Assembly (NCBI GenBank): GCA_029262065.1
Contig: JAJDAC010000027.1
Coordinates: 62,001-126,000, forward strand
Length of the DNA: 64,000 nucleotides
Direction of reading: 5' to 3'
DNA from: Candidatus Krumholzibacteriota bacterium
Lineage (GTDB): Bacteria > Krumholzibacteriota > Krumholzibacteriia > JAJRXK01
Both the position numbers and the translations under genes were made by a program. Position 1 is the stretch's first letter. Each line of letters opens with the position of its first letter. This document shows, in pieces, positions 1 through 7,246 of this stretch. The notes below the pieces were generated by a model, which was not told the DNA's origin, searched no databases, and worked only from the letters and a program-made list of their open reading frames with translations.

Positions 1-225
1 GATCTCAACGATTCCGCCGTTGAAAAGCACTGAGGTTTCGTCCAGGGCCAGGGCATCCTGGCCGAAGTTCGTAAGCCCGGTCATGGCTCCATCGAGCTTC
101 TGCGCATCGGTCTGCCCGCCGCCGCTGCCGCCGTTGGTGCCCGTGGAATCATCGCCGCAACCCGTGGATAACCCAAGGGTCACCAGCGCCAGGCCCAACA
201 CCCACGGATGGATTCGTGACTTCAT
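1..225 (-). CDS. Putative lipoprotein, N-terminal part (runs off left edge)
   Basis: The minus strand reads an open frame of 75 codons from an ATG at 225 to the window edge. It begins MKSRIHPWVLGLALVTLGL and reaches a lipobox-like STGC followed by GDDSTGTN and a Gly/Ser-rich linker, as in a lipoprotein with a flexible tether. AGGAG lies 7 bases before the ATG. The remaining product is outside the window, so no function can be given. It is divergent from the DUF547 gene. Confidence 0.75.
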   Translation of the reverse strand, partial: MKSRIHPWVLGLALVTLGLSTGCGDDSTGTNGGSGGGQTDAQKLDGAMTGLTNFGQDALALDETSVLFNGGIVEI

Positions 226-402
226 GAGGCAACTCCTTCAAATTCGCTCGTGTTCCTGGTGTCCGTCTGGGACCCAGGCAGGATATGGCTTTTTGCACGG
301 TTGCAAGACCCGGACCGGCGAACCAGCCGCGCGGCCAGACCGGGTGCACGCGCGCAAACCGTATTACCTTGGAACCGTCCAAAGCCACCTCAGAGGTACG
401 CC

Positions 403-1164
403 TTGCTTCTAAAAAGACTCAAATGGTCCTGGCCCGTCCTTTTTTGCTCGCTGCTGGCGGGCAATGGATACGCGCCGCCTGACCACGATTCTTTCGACGG
501 CCTGCTGGCGCGATACGTCGCGGACGGAGTCCGGTACGAGGAATGGGCGGCCAGCGAGGCCGACCGAACCGCCCTGGGCACCTACGTAGAGCAGCTACAG
601 AGCCTGGACCCCGACAAACTCGATCGCGAAGACCAGCTTGCGTACTGGATCAACCTGTACAACGCCGTGACACTGCGGCTGATCCTCGACCATTACCCGG
701 TGAAAAGCATTCGCGATCTGGCCGGCGAATTCGAATCGCCCTGGAAGAGACCCCTGGTGGAGGTGAACGGGAAATCCATCTCGCTCGATGCGATCGAACA
801 CCAGATTATCCGGCCCCGCTTTGACGAGCCCCGGATTCACTTCGCCCTGAACTGCGCGGCCAAGAGTTGCCCCCCGTTGGCGGCCTTCGCATTCGAGGGT
901 GAACAGCTGGAAGCTCAACTGGAAACCGTGACCAGTGCAACCATGCACGACCCTACGTTCGTACAGATAGACTGCGAGACCAACCGGACCATCTGGCTCA
1001 CGCCCCTGTTCCAGTGGTACGAGACAGACTGGAAAGAATCCGGCGTGCGCGGCTTCCTGGCGAAGTACCTTCCCGACCAGGAAAAGGCCATCACCGACCC
1101 CGACTGCGCGTTCTCCTACCGCGAGTACGACTGGACCCTGAACGAATCGATGACTGAGGAATAA
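403..1164 (+). CDS. DUF547 domain exported protein
   Basis: The protein has the DUF547 hallmarks YWINLYNAVTLRLILDHYP and, later, IHFALNCAAKSCPPL, with the conserved Cys near the end of the domain. The biochemical role of DUF547 is not established; it occurs in secreted or periplasmic proteins and, in plants, with glutaredoxin-like domains. The frame is open further upstream to 250, but the TTG at 403 is preferred. It has AGAGG six bases upstream and gives a short cationic start followed by a hydrophobic stretch (LKWSWPVLFCSLLAG), a plausible signal peptide. The next gene starts three bases after the stop, so the two are probably co-transcribed. Confidence 0.8.
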   Translation: MLLKRLKWSWPVLFCSLLAGNGYAPPDHDSFDGLLARYVADGVRYEEWAASEADRTALGTYVEQLQSLDPDKLDREDQLAYWINLYNAVTLRLILDHYPVKSIRDLAGEFESPWKRPLVEVNGKSISLDAIEHQIIRPRFDEPRIHFALNCAAKSCPPLAAFAFEGEQLEAQLETVTSATMHDPTFVQIDCETNRTIWLTPLFQWYETDWKESGVRGFLAKYLPDQEKAITDPDCAFSYREYDWTLNESMTEE

Positions 1165-1166
1165 CC

Positions 1167-1709
1167 TTGGATACCCTTGGCAACGTAGCCGCCAGCGCCG
1201 GACAGTGGATCGGGTATGTCGTATGGACCCTGCTGTCGCTGGTGTCACTGTTCGGCATCTTGATCTCCTTGCCCGGCGGGTGGGTCGCCCTGGCCCTGGC
1301 CGTTCTCTACGATCTGTTCTATGGATTCTCATCCATCGGTATTCCGTCGTTGGCCGTGTTCCTGGGCCTGATGATCGCGGCCGAGGCACTGGAGGCGGTG
1401 TTGGGCACGGTGTACGTGGCCAAGAAAGGTGCCACGGGATGGGGCATGGCCGGGGCGTTCGTGGGCGGGATCGCGGGCGCCGTGGTGGGCAGCAGCGCGG
1501 TGCCGATCGCGGGAACCATTCTGGGAAGCTTCGCGGGCGCCTTCGGGGGAGCCGTAGCCGGCGAGTACTACCGCGATCAACAGTTGGAGCCTTCGGTGCG
1601 TATTGGCGTTCACGCCACCATCGGGCGCCTGCTATCGATTACGGCAAAGTTTGCGTTGGCGTTGGCCGGCGTGGTCGTGGTCATTGTGGCCGGTACGCCC
1701 GGCCGATAG
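1167..1709 (+). CDS. DUF456-like integral membrane protein
   Basis: This 180-residue protein is almost entirely hydrophobic, with about four to five membrane segments. The central ones are glycine-rich (GAFVGGIAGAVVGSSAVP and GTILGSFAGAFGGAVAGEYY) in the pattern of the DUF456 family, whose function is unknown. The TTG start at 1167 lies directly after the DUF547 stop, with GAGGA overlapping the end of that gene, so translation is probably coupled. It ends 33 bases from the convergent gene on the other strand. Confidence 0.72.
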   Translation: MDTLGNVAASAGQWIGYVVWTLLSLVSLFGILISLPGGWVALALAVLYDLFYGFSSIGIPSLAVFLGLMIAAEALEAVLGTVYVAKKGATGWGMAGAFVGGIAGAVVGSSAVPIAGTILGSFAGAFGGAVAGEYYRDQQLEPSVRIGVHATIGRLLSITAKFALALAGVVVVIVAGTPGR

Positions 1710-1742
1710 TTTTGCCATCGCACCGACACGCCAATGCCCAAA

Positions 1743-2156
1743 CTAGAGCTCTCGTATACGCTCGGGGCGCCCCACAAACATCGGCTCGATCAACCTGAAC
1801 ACCTGATCGCGCGCGATGCCCTCGGAGAAATGTACCTCGCGCTTGGTTACGTTGAACAATCCCAGAATCTTGCCCGGCACCGGCCAGTGCGCATTCACGG
1901 TCAGCGTGCCATCTGCCTGCGGACAGATGTGGACCAACGTCGCGTCGTTGTGATCCCCAAACCCATCGTGTAGGCCAAGGCCCGGAGGACAATCGCGATC
2001 GTCCTCTCCTGCCTCGGCCAGCTTCACTTCGCTGGACCAATCGAATGCTTCGAATGCATCCACGACTATTTGCGCCGAAGCAGCGTCGAACTCTTCCGAA
2101 GAATAGTCGTGCCGTTGAATCCAGTAGCGCCAATTGCGCGCGGACGAGCTACTCAC
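1743..2156 (-). CDS. Hypothetical soluble protein, 137 aa
   Basis: No family is recognised. The GTG at 2156 is chosen as start because it overlaps the stop of the upstream helix-hairpin-helix gene (GTGAGTAG), a typical translational coupling; the frame is open further back but inside that gene. The protein is acidic and shows no signal peptide or membrane segment. Its second half (DATLVHICPQADGTLTV, then AHWPVPGKILGLFNVTKRE) looks like a compact beta-rich fold. Three further minus-strand genes lie directly upstream, so it is the distal cistron of a small operon. Confidence 0.6.
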   Translation of the reverse strand: MSSSSARNWRYWIQRHDYSSEEFDAASAQIVVDAFEAFDWSSEVKLAEAGEDDRDCPPGLGLHDGFGDHNDATLVHICPQADGTLTVNAHWPVPGKILGLFNVTKREVHFSEGIARDQVFRLIEPMFVGRPERIREL

Positions 2157-2805
2157 CGGTCGGTTGCTCACCAACGGTGACGTAGCGCTCGAACCGCGCC
2201 ACCTCGTTCTCATCGACGTATTTGCCGATCTCCCGACGAAACTGCGCCATGTTCTTGTAGGGACGGTACTCCTTGAACTCGTGGAGCATGCGCTTGCCCA
2301 GGCCGGGAATACTCAGGATGTCTTCGTCGCTCGCGGTGTTCAGATCGATGGGAACGAAGACGAACTGCTCGAGTCGAGCCACTTCTTCGTCGTCTACGTA
2401 CTTGCCCATCTCTCGACGGAAGCGCGCCATGGCCTCGTAGGGTCGGTACTCTTCAAACTCGTGGGCCATGCGTTTGCCCACTCCGGGCACCAGAAGTATT
2501 TCTTCGCGCGATGCGGCGTTCAGGTTCAGTGGCAGGAACAACGTCGCATACAACTCCGCCGCCTGATTCGCATCCAGGTGTTCGACCACCAGTGCGTTGA
2601 CGTCGAGCATGGAAAGAAACGGGCGGGCGTTCAAGAGTTGCTTGGCGAGTTTCTCGTTCATGTGGGGAAGCTTGGCCAGCGCCTCGGCGTCGATCTGATT
2701 GGGGTTGGCGACGGACTCGTTTCGTCCAACCTCCGCGTGGACACCAACGGTGCCTATGGATATCAGGACCGCGGTCGCGACGGCGGTGCAGAATCGAAGT
2801 TGCAT
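2149..2805 (-). CDS. Exported ComEA-like protein with tandem helix-hairpin-helix repeats
   Basis: The chosen ATG at 2805 has AAAGGAAA just upstream and gives a signal peptide (MQLRFCTAVATAVLISIG). The mature part holds two 60-residue repeats in direct tandem, each with LNxAxxEDIL, a glycine hairpin (PGVGKRM or PGLGKRM) and EYRPYxxMxxFRREMGKYV. A more diverged copy lies before them (QIDAEALAKLPHMNEKLAKQLL). The hairpin pattern is that of ComEA/SLBB-type helix-hairpin-helix modules, which bind DNA in competence proteins; here DNA binding is inferred only. The 5' end overlaps the previous gene by 43 bases. Confidence 0.75.
   Translation of the reverse strand: MQLRFCTAVATAVLISIGTVGVHAEVGRNESVANPNQIDAEALAKLPHMNEKLAKQLLNARPFLSMLDVNALVVEHLDANQAAELYATLFLPLNLNAASREEILLVPGVGKRMAHEFEEYRPYEAMARFRREMGKYVDDEEVARLEQFVFVPIDLNTASDEDILSIPGLGKRMLHEFKEYRPYKNMAQFRREIGKYVDENEVARFERYVTVGEQPTGE
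2173..2352 (-). repeat. 60-residue HhH repeat, copy 2
   Basis: Encodes PIDLNTASDEDILSIPGLGK onward to FERYVTV. It is about two thirds identical to the adjoining copy, without gaps. Confidence 0.85.
2353..2532 (-). repeat. 60-residue HhH repeat, copy 1
   Basis: Encodes PLNLNAASREEILLVPGVGK onward to LEQFVFV, abutting copy 2 with no spacer. Confidence 0.85.
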
Positions 2806-3218
2806 GGGTTTCCTTTCGAAACGATCCACCCCAGACAGCCCAGTAACATCATGGTACCGGGGGCGAGGGCGGGGGTTGCCCCCTGCATGGCCGCGGCAAA
2901 CAACTGAAACCCGCCGACGCTGGGATGCAGCTCCCGTTCGAATTCCACATTGACCCGGTAGTGGAACCAACCACCCAGGACGCCGCTGACGATCATGGCC
3001 AACATGATGCCACGGAAACCGACGCGCGCCCACCGCGAGGCTGAAAGAAGAGTAAGGCCAAGCGTGACAACGGCCAAGCCACAGAGCACCAACGGGATCC
3101 ACTGCCACTTGTCTTCGAAGTGACCCAGCAGCAGCAACTCGGCCAGCAGACCCAGACACGCCGCGGCCAACAGGATTCTCAACCCGCGCAAGACTCGCCG
3201 TAGAGGATCGCCGATCAC
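2763..3218 (-). CDS. Small four-helix membrane protein, unknown
   Basis: This 151-residue protein has four predicted membrane segments (RILLAAACLGLLAELLLLG, WIPLVLCGLAVVTLGLTLL, FRGIMLAMIVSGVLGGWF, and a last one ending GTMMLLGCLGWIVS). No family is recognised. The GTG at 3218 is taken as start because GGAGG precedes it, inside the end of the upstream gene, whose stop lies one base before it. Its 3' end runs 43 bases into the helix-hairpin-helix gene. The tight packing suggests one operon with the genes on either side. Confidence 0.68.
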   Translation of the reverse strand: MIGDPLRRVLRGLRILLAAACLGLLAELLLLGHFEDKWQWIPLVLCGLAVVTLGLTLLSASRWARVGFRGIMLAMIVSGVLGGWFHYRVNVEFERELHPSVGGFQLFAAAMQGATPALAPGTMMLLGCLGWIVSKGNPCNFDSAPPSRPRS

Positions 3219-3219
3219 C

Positions 3220-3885
3220 CTAGGCCTCCGAACCGCGGGAACCATCCTTCAAGCGAAAAAGGAGGCCCAGGAAGAACAGGATCACACCCAGCCCCAGTAC
3301 GGCCCAGCCACCAAACAACGAAACCACACCACCCAACGCGCGCGAGCCGGCGCTGTCCCCCAACTGGTCGTAGACTTCCAACCGGGCCGTCTGCAACGGG
3401 TTGCCGTCCTGGTCTTCGCTGGGCAGATCGACCACGATTTTCAAGTATCCATCACCGGTGACTTCGAACCGGGCACTGTCGTGCCGGCACGCCTCGACCG
3501 GGTCATAGCCGTCGTAGTGGGGACTGGACTGCTCAGGAATGATGGAACTGCCGGACAGGTTGCCGCTGCCGCGGTGGACGGTGACTCCCGAACTATCCAG
3601 GATCTCGTAGTTCACGGGCGCCGATATCTGGTAGATCTCGGCGCGTTGCCGCTCCTCGTTCACCTTCTCGGGGCGAATCTTGAAATTGGCGATGAACGAG
3701 AGCTTCACACCGGTCGAAGGGTCGACGGTGGCGCTTGCCGTCCCGCCACTACCGGGGCGCAGGGAAACATTGGCCACCTGGCGTTGCTGAACAGCCTCCT
3801 GCGCGGCGGTCCCGAACAAGAAGCAACTTCCTACCGTGAGCGCGATACCCACCAGAATGGTGGCACAACCGGCTTTCCAGAGCAT
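3220..3885 (-). CDS. Membrane-anchored protein with extracytoplasmic domain, unknown
   Basis: A hydrophobic N-terminus (MLWKAGCATILVGIALTVGS) and a C-terminal membrane segment (SLFGGWAVLGLGVILFFLGL) bracket a roughly 150-residue beta-rich domain. That domain contains paired Cys and Asp/Glu residues around EACRHDSARFEVTGDGY. The short basic tail RLKDGSRGSEA should face the cytoplasm. GGAGG precedes the ATG. It is the first gene of a four-gene minus-strand cluster. No known family is recognised. Confidence 0.65.
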   Translation of the reverse strand: MLWKAGCATILVGIALTVGSCFLFGTAAQEAVQQRQVANVSLRPGSGGTASATVDPSTGVKLSFIANFKIRPEKVNEERQRAEIYQISAPVNYEILDSSGVTVHRGSGNLSGSSIIPEQSSPHYDGYDPVEACRHDSARFEVTGDGYLKIVVDLPSEDQDGNPLQTARLEVYDQLGDSAGSRALGGVVSLFGGWAVLGLGVILFFLGLLFRLKDGSRGSEA

Positions 3886-3972
3886 GGAATCGATCCTCCG
3901 CGATTCGAGTTGACCGTTGGTCTGCCCACGCCGGTATCATGAAGCGTACCCGTTGCCAAGGAAGAGTTTTTC

Positions 3973-5514
3973 ATGTCCATGACGCTTACGCCCGGCCAGG
4001 TCCCACTGCAGGTTCTCGAACGCTTCTACCGAGACGGTCAGCCGGACAGTCAGATGGTGCAAGTGGACCCAGCGTCCCGGACCGCCGTGGACGCGGCCGC
4101 GGCTCGTATCCGCGCCGCCGCGACCGGCTCCGAGGCCGTGTACGGAGTGAACACGGGATTCGGCAAGCTCGCGAGCCAACGCATCGACGCCGCCGATACC
4201 ACCGCGCTCCAGCGAAACCTCATTCTTTCGCACAGCAGCGGCGTCGGTCCACCCCTGGACGATGCCATCGTGCGGCTGATCATGCTGCTCAAGGTGCTGT
4301 CCTTGGCCCGCGGTGCCTCGGGCGTGCGCTGGTCGCTGATCGAACACATCGAACGCATGCTCAAGGCGGGCGTGTCCCCAATGATACCGGCGCAGGGTTC
4401 GGTGGGTGCCTCGGGTGACCTGGCCCCTCTGGCTCACCTGGGGGCGACGATGATCGGGGAAGGCGAAGCCACCTACGATGGCAACCTGATGCCCGCGGCT
4501 GCGGCCTTGGCCGCGGCCGGCCTGGAGCCGTACGTCCTGGGCCCGAAGGAAGGGCTGGCGCTCATCAACGGCACCCAGGTGTCCACTGCGTTGGCCCTGG
4601 TGGGCCTCTTCGACGCCTGGCGCGGGGCCATGTCGCAACTGGTGACTGGCGCGCTGTCGACCGAAGCCGCGATGGCCTCGTCCACACCCTTCCGGGCCGA
4701 AATCCAGGAACTGCGCGGGCACCAGGGGCAGATCGAAGCCGCCGCCATGTTGCGCTCGCTCATGGCTGGCTCCGAAATTCGCGAGAGCCATCGAACCGAT
4801 GATCAACGCGTTCAGGATCCATATTGCATTCGATGCCAACCGCAGGTAACCGGTGCATGCCTCGATGTGTTGCGCCAGGCCGCCAACACGCTTCGCATCG
4901 AAGCCAACGCGGTCACCGACAATCCCCTGGTGCTTTCGGACGGAACCATTGGTTCGGGAGGAAACTTCCACGCCGAGCCCGTAGCGTTCGCAGCCGATCA
5001 GATCGCGCTGACCGTGGCCGAACTGGGAAGTATTTCTCAACGACGCGTGGCGTTGTTGGTAGACCCGGCCATGAACTTCGGGTTGCCGGCGTTTCTATCG
5101 CCGTCGCCCGGTCTGAATTCTGGATTCATGATTGCCGAGGTTACGGCCGCGGCACTCATGTCCGAAAACAAACAGCGGGCCAACCCTACTTCTGTGGATT
5201 CAACGCCCACCAGTGCCAACCAGGAAGACCACGTTTCCATGGCGTGTCACGGCGCCCGCCGACTGTTGGACATGACGCAGAACCTGCATCAGATCATAGG
5301 CATCGAGGCACTGGTTGCGGCTCAGGGCGTGGAAATGCGAGCGCCCCTGAAGACCAGCCCGCGACTCCAGGTGGCCCTGAGCATCATTCGCGGCTCGGTG
5401 CCGGCGCTGGAAGAAGACCGGTACATGGCGACCGACCTGAAGTTGGCTGCCGTATTGGTGAACTCGGGAGTACTTACGCCGGCAATTGGCGACGTGATGC
5501 CCGAGCTGGTGTGA
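3973..5514 (+). CDS. hutH: Histidine ammonia-lyase
   Basis: Histidine ammonia-lyase deaminates L-histidine to trans-urocanate, the first step of histidine degradation. The 513-residue length is normal for the family. The Ala-Ser-Gly triad that cyclises to the MIO prosthetic group lies at residues 146-148 within [16 protein letters not shown]. Also present are the N-terminal [11 protein letters not shown] loop and [17 protein letters not shown], close to the usual HutH form RVQDPYSxRCxPQ. AAGGAAG lies upstream of the ATG. No hutU, hutI or formiminoglutamate gene is next to it, so the rest of the pathway must be elsewhere. Tyrosine and phenylalanine ammonia-lyases share the fold, but the motifs fit HutH best. 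Confidence 0.93.
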   Translation: MSMTLTPGQVPLQVLERFYRDGQPDSQMVQVDPASRTAVDAAAARIRAAATGSEAVYGVNTGFGKLASQRIDAADTTALQRNLILSHSSGVGPPLDDAIVRLIMLLKVLSLARGASGVRWSLIEHIERMLKAGVSPMIPAQGSVGASGDLAPLAHLGATMIGEGEATYDGNLMPAAAALAAAGLEPYVLGPKEGLALINGTQVSTALALVGLFDAWRGAMSQLVTGALSTEAAMASSTPFRAEIQELRGHQGQIEAAAMLRSLMAGSEIRESHRTDDQRVQDPYCIRCQPQVTGACLDVLRQAANTLRIEANAVTDNPLVLSDGTIGSGGNFHAEPVAFAADQIALTVAELGSISQRRVALLVDPAMNFGLPAFLSPSPGLNSGFMIAEVTAAALMSENKQRANPTSVDSTPTSANQEDHVSMACHGARRLLDMTQNLHQIIGIEALVAAQGVEMRAPLKTSPRLQVALSIIRGSVPALEEDRYMATDLKLAAVLVNSGVLTPAIGDVMPELV

Positions 5515-5529
5515 TTCAGGGCCGAGGCC

Positions 5530-6045
5530 TCAAACACCGTACCTCTCGCGTAGCATGGCTACATGGTGCTGGACGTGACCCACGGTGACGTAGGCCAACG
5601 CCCGCGCCGAGATCCGCGAACCATTCGCATCGCCCACGAACTTCCATTGGTCGGCGGTGAATCTATCCATGGCCATGGTTGTGCTCTGACGTACCACGGC
5701 AAACTCGTTTACCAACTCAGCCAACGGAACGTCGGCGTACGGCGCGTTGGTGATGTAGCGATTCTCGTCGTATCCCGGCATGGGCGTATCGTCGAATCGG
5801 CTCAGACGAAACATGCGGACACCGAACACGCGCTCGCCGTCGACGAGGTGCCCCATCAACTGTCGCACCGTCCACTTGCCCGGCGCATACGCAAACTGTT
5901 CACGGTCCTCGTCAACCCCCGCCGCCAACTCGCGTAGTTCGCGAACCTGCTCGTCGAAAACCCGGCGGATGTCCACCCCCAGCATGGGTTCCACGTACGT
6001 GTGATAGTACGCGTCGTACTCCTGGGTCGTGGGTCGTTCGATCAT
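5530..6045 (-). CDS. DinB-like four-helix bundle protein
   Basis: The length (171 aa) and motifs fit the DinB/YfiT superfamily of metal-binding four-helix proteins: GKWTVRQLMGHLVDGERVF in the middle and AYVTVGHVQHHVAMLRERYG at the end supply the three His typical of the metal site. Family members include thiol transferases and stress proteins, and no specific substrate can be inferred. Two ATGs lie close together; the second (6045) is chosen because AGGAG is six bases before it and would abut the first. It converges on hutH with only 15 bases between the stops. Confidence 0.82.
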   Translation of the reverse strand: MIERPTTQEYDAYYHTYVEPMLGVDIRRVFDEQVRELRELAAGVDEDREQFAYAPGKWTVRQLMGHLVDGERVFGVRMFRLSRFDDTPMPGYDENRYITNAPYADVPLAELVNEFAVVRQSTTMAMDRFTADQWKFVGDANGSRISARALAYVTVGHVQHHVAMLRERYGV

Positions 6046-6054
6046 GTTCATCTC

Positions 6055-7224
6055 CTACCAGTTCACTGGACGCGCTTCTAGCTTCAGTTCGGTAGCGATG
6101 TCGCCGACCATGAGCACCTGTCCTTCGAGCCAGGCCATGTCGGTGCACCATTCGGGAACGTTTTCCATCACAACCTGCCAACGTCCGCCCCTCAACCCGT
6201 ATGCGCGGCCATTGGGCGAACCGGGCGCATATACCACGGGCATTTTTTCGCGTGAATGCACGCGCCGGGGCGAGTGACTGAAAAAATGGGCATCGTCGGA
6301 TTTACCGACTTGCTCCAGATCGATCGCCGGATCACGCGAAGCCACCAACAGAGCGTCGCCCGTGGCCATGTCCCGCCACACGACGCCACCGGCCGTCACG
6401 ACCGGGCCCGCCGCGGGGCAACCTTCGATTTTCCATCGCGCCGGACCAAGCCTGACCGGTTTCGACCAGGCCCCATCAACGCCGCGGGTCATCTTGAACA
6501 TGTCGCGATAACCGTCTTTGTCGGTGTTGCGGAAATACACTTCCAACTCGCCCGAACGCGTGGCCACCAGTGCCGGTCGACAACATCCACACACACTGGG
6601 GGTGAGCTCGGCGGTGATGTTCTCCTCCACGACCTGCCCGCGGTTTACGCTGGCCATGTACAGGTGGGCCGGCTCTTCCTGGTTGGCGGGAGCATGACGC
6701 GAATCGATCCACACCGCGTACACCGTCTTGTCGAGCATGGCTACCGCGGGAAATCCGCGAGCCGCTTGGCCACCGCCATTCAGTTGCACGGGTGAGTTGA
6801 ACTTGCGACCATGATCGCTTCCGGTGGCCAACATCATGTTGTTCTTTGTGTCGGTCCACACCACGTTGATCGCTCCCTTGGGACCGGTCGTGATGGATGG
6901 GCGGAACTCGTCGAATTCGATGATCTTGACCGACCCCGAACCGCTGGTAACCGAAAACGGATCCGAGAACTCGCCGTGCGCCGGTCGATACGCGATCGAC
7001 AGTTCGTGACCGTCGCCTACCTGGCGCGCCCACAGCATGAGCAGGGTGCCGTCTTCCTCCATGGCGAGTTGGGGAGCCACGAAGCCCAGCCGCTTGCGGG
7101 GCTTGTTGCGCCCTTCATCCTGGGCCCACGCGTCGGCCACGATGGAAAACAGCGCGAGGTTCATGGCCAGGGCGGTCACCAAACCCAGGATGACCGAACC
7201 CAACGGTGGACGTGTGATATTCAT
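6055..7224 (-). CDS. Exported BNR/sialidase-type beta-propeller protein
   Basis: An N-terminal signal peptide (GLVTALAMNLALFSIVADAWA) precedes repeated propeller blades such as INVVWTDTKNN, VYAVWIDSRHAP and GVVWRDMATGDALL. The Trp/Asp-box layout resembles BNR-repeat proteins of the sialidase superfamily. A SVCGCCRPAL motif in the middle adds a Cys cluster that could bind metal. The arginine triad needed for sialidase catalysis cannot be assigned, so a binding or scaffolding role is as likely as hydrolysis. It lies 22 bases after the gluzincin/propeller gene on the same strand. Confidence 0.7.
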   Translation of the reverse strand: MNITRPPLGSVILGLVTALAMNLALFSIVADAWAQDEGRNKPRKRLGFVAPQLAMEEDGTLLMLWARQVGDGHELSIAYRPAHGEFSDPFSVTSGSGSVKIIEFDEFRPSITTGPKGAINVVWTDTKNNMMLATGSDHGRKFNSPVQLNGGGQAARGFPAVAMLDKTVYAVWIDSRHAPANQEEPAHLYMASVNRGQVVEENITAELTPSVCGCCRPALVATRSGELEVYFRNTDKDGYRDMFKMTRGVDGAWSKPVRLGPARWKIEGCPAAGPVVTAGGVVWRDMATGDALLVASRDPAIDLEQVGKSDDAHFFSHSPRRVHSREKMPVVYAPGSPNGRAYGLRGGRWQVVMENVPEWCTDMAWLEGQVLMVGDIATELKLEARPVNW

Positions 7225-7246
7225 GATGGTGCTTTCAGCGGGGGAA

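Noticed and set aside
250-402. N-terminal extension of the DUF547 protein from the ATG at 250
   Set aside because: It is Arg/Pro-rich, has no ribosome site and would bury the signal-like hydrophobic segment; the TTG at 403 fits better.
2173-2532. Tandem repeats as a possible CRISPR or satellite array
   Set aside because: They are in-frame protein repeats with no spacer, coding for a known fold.
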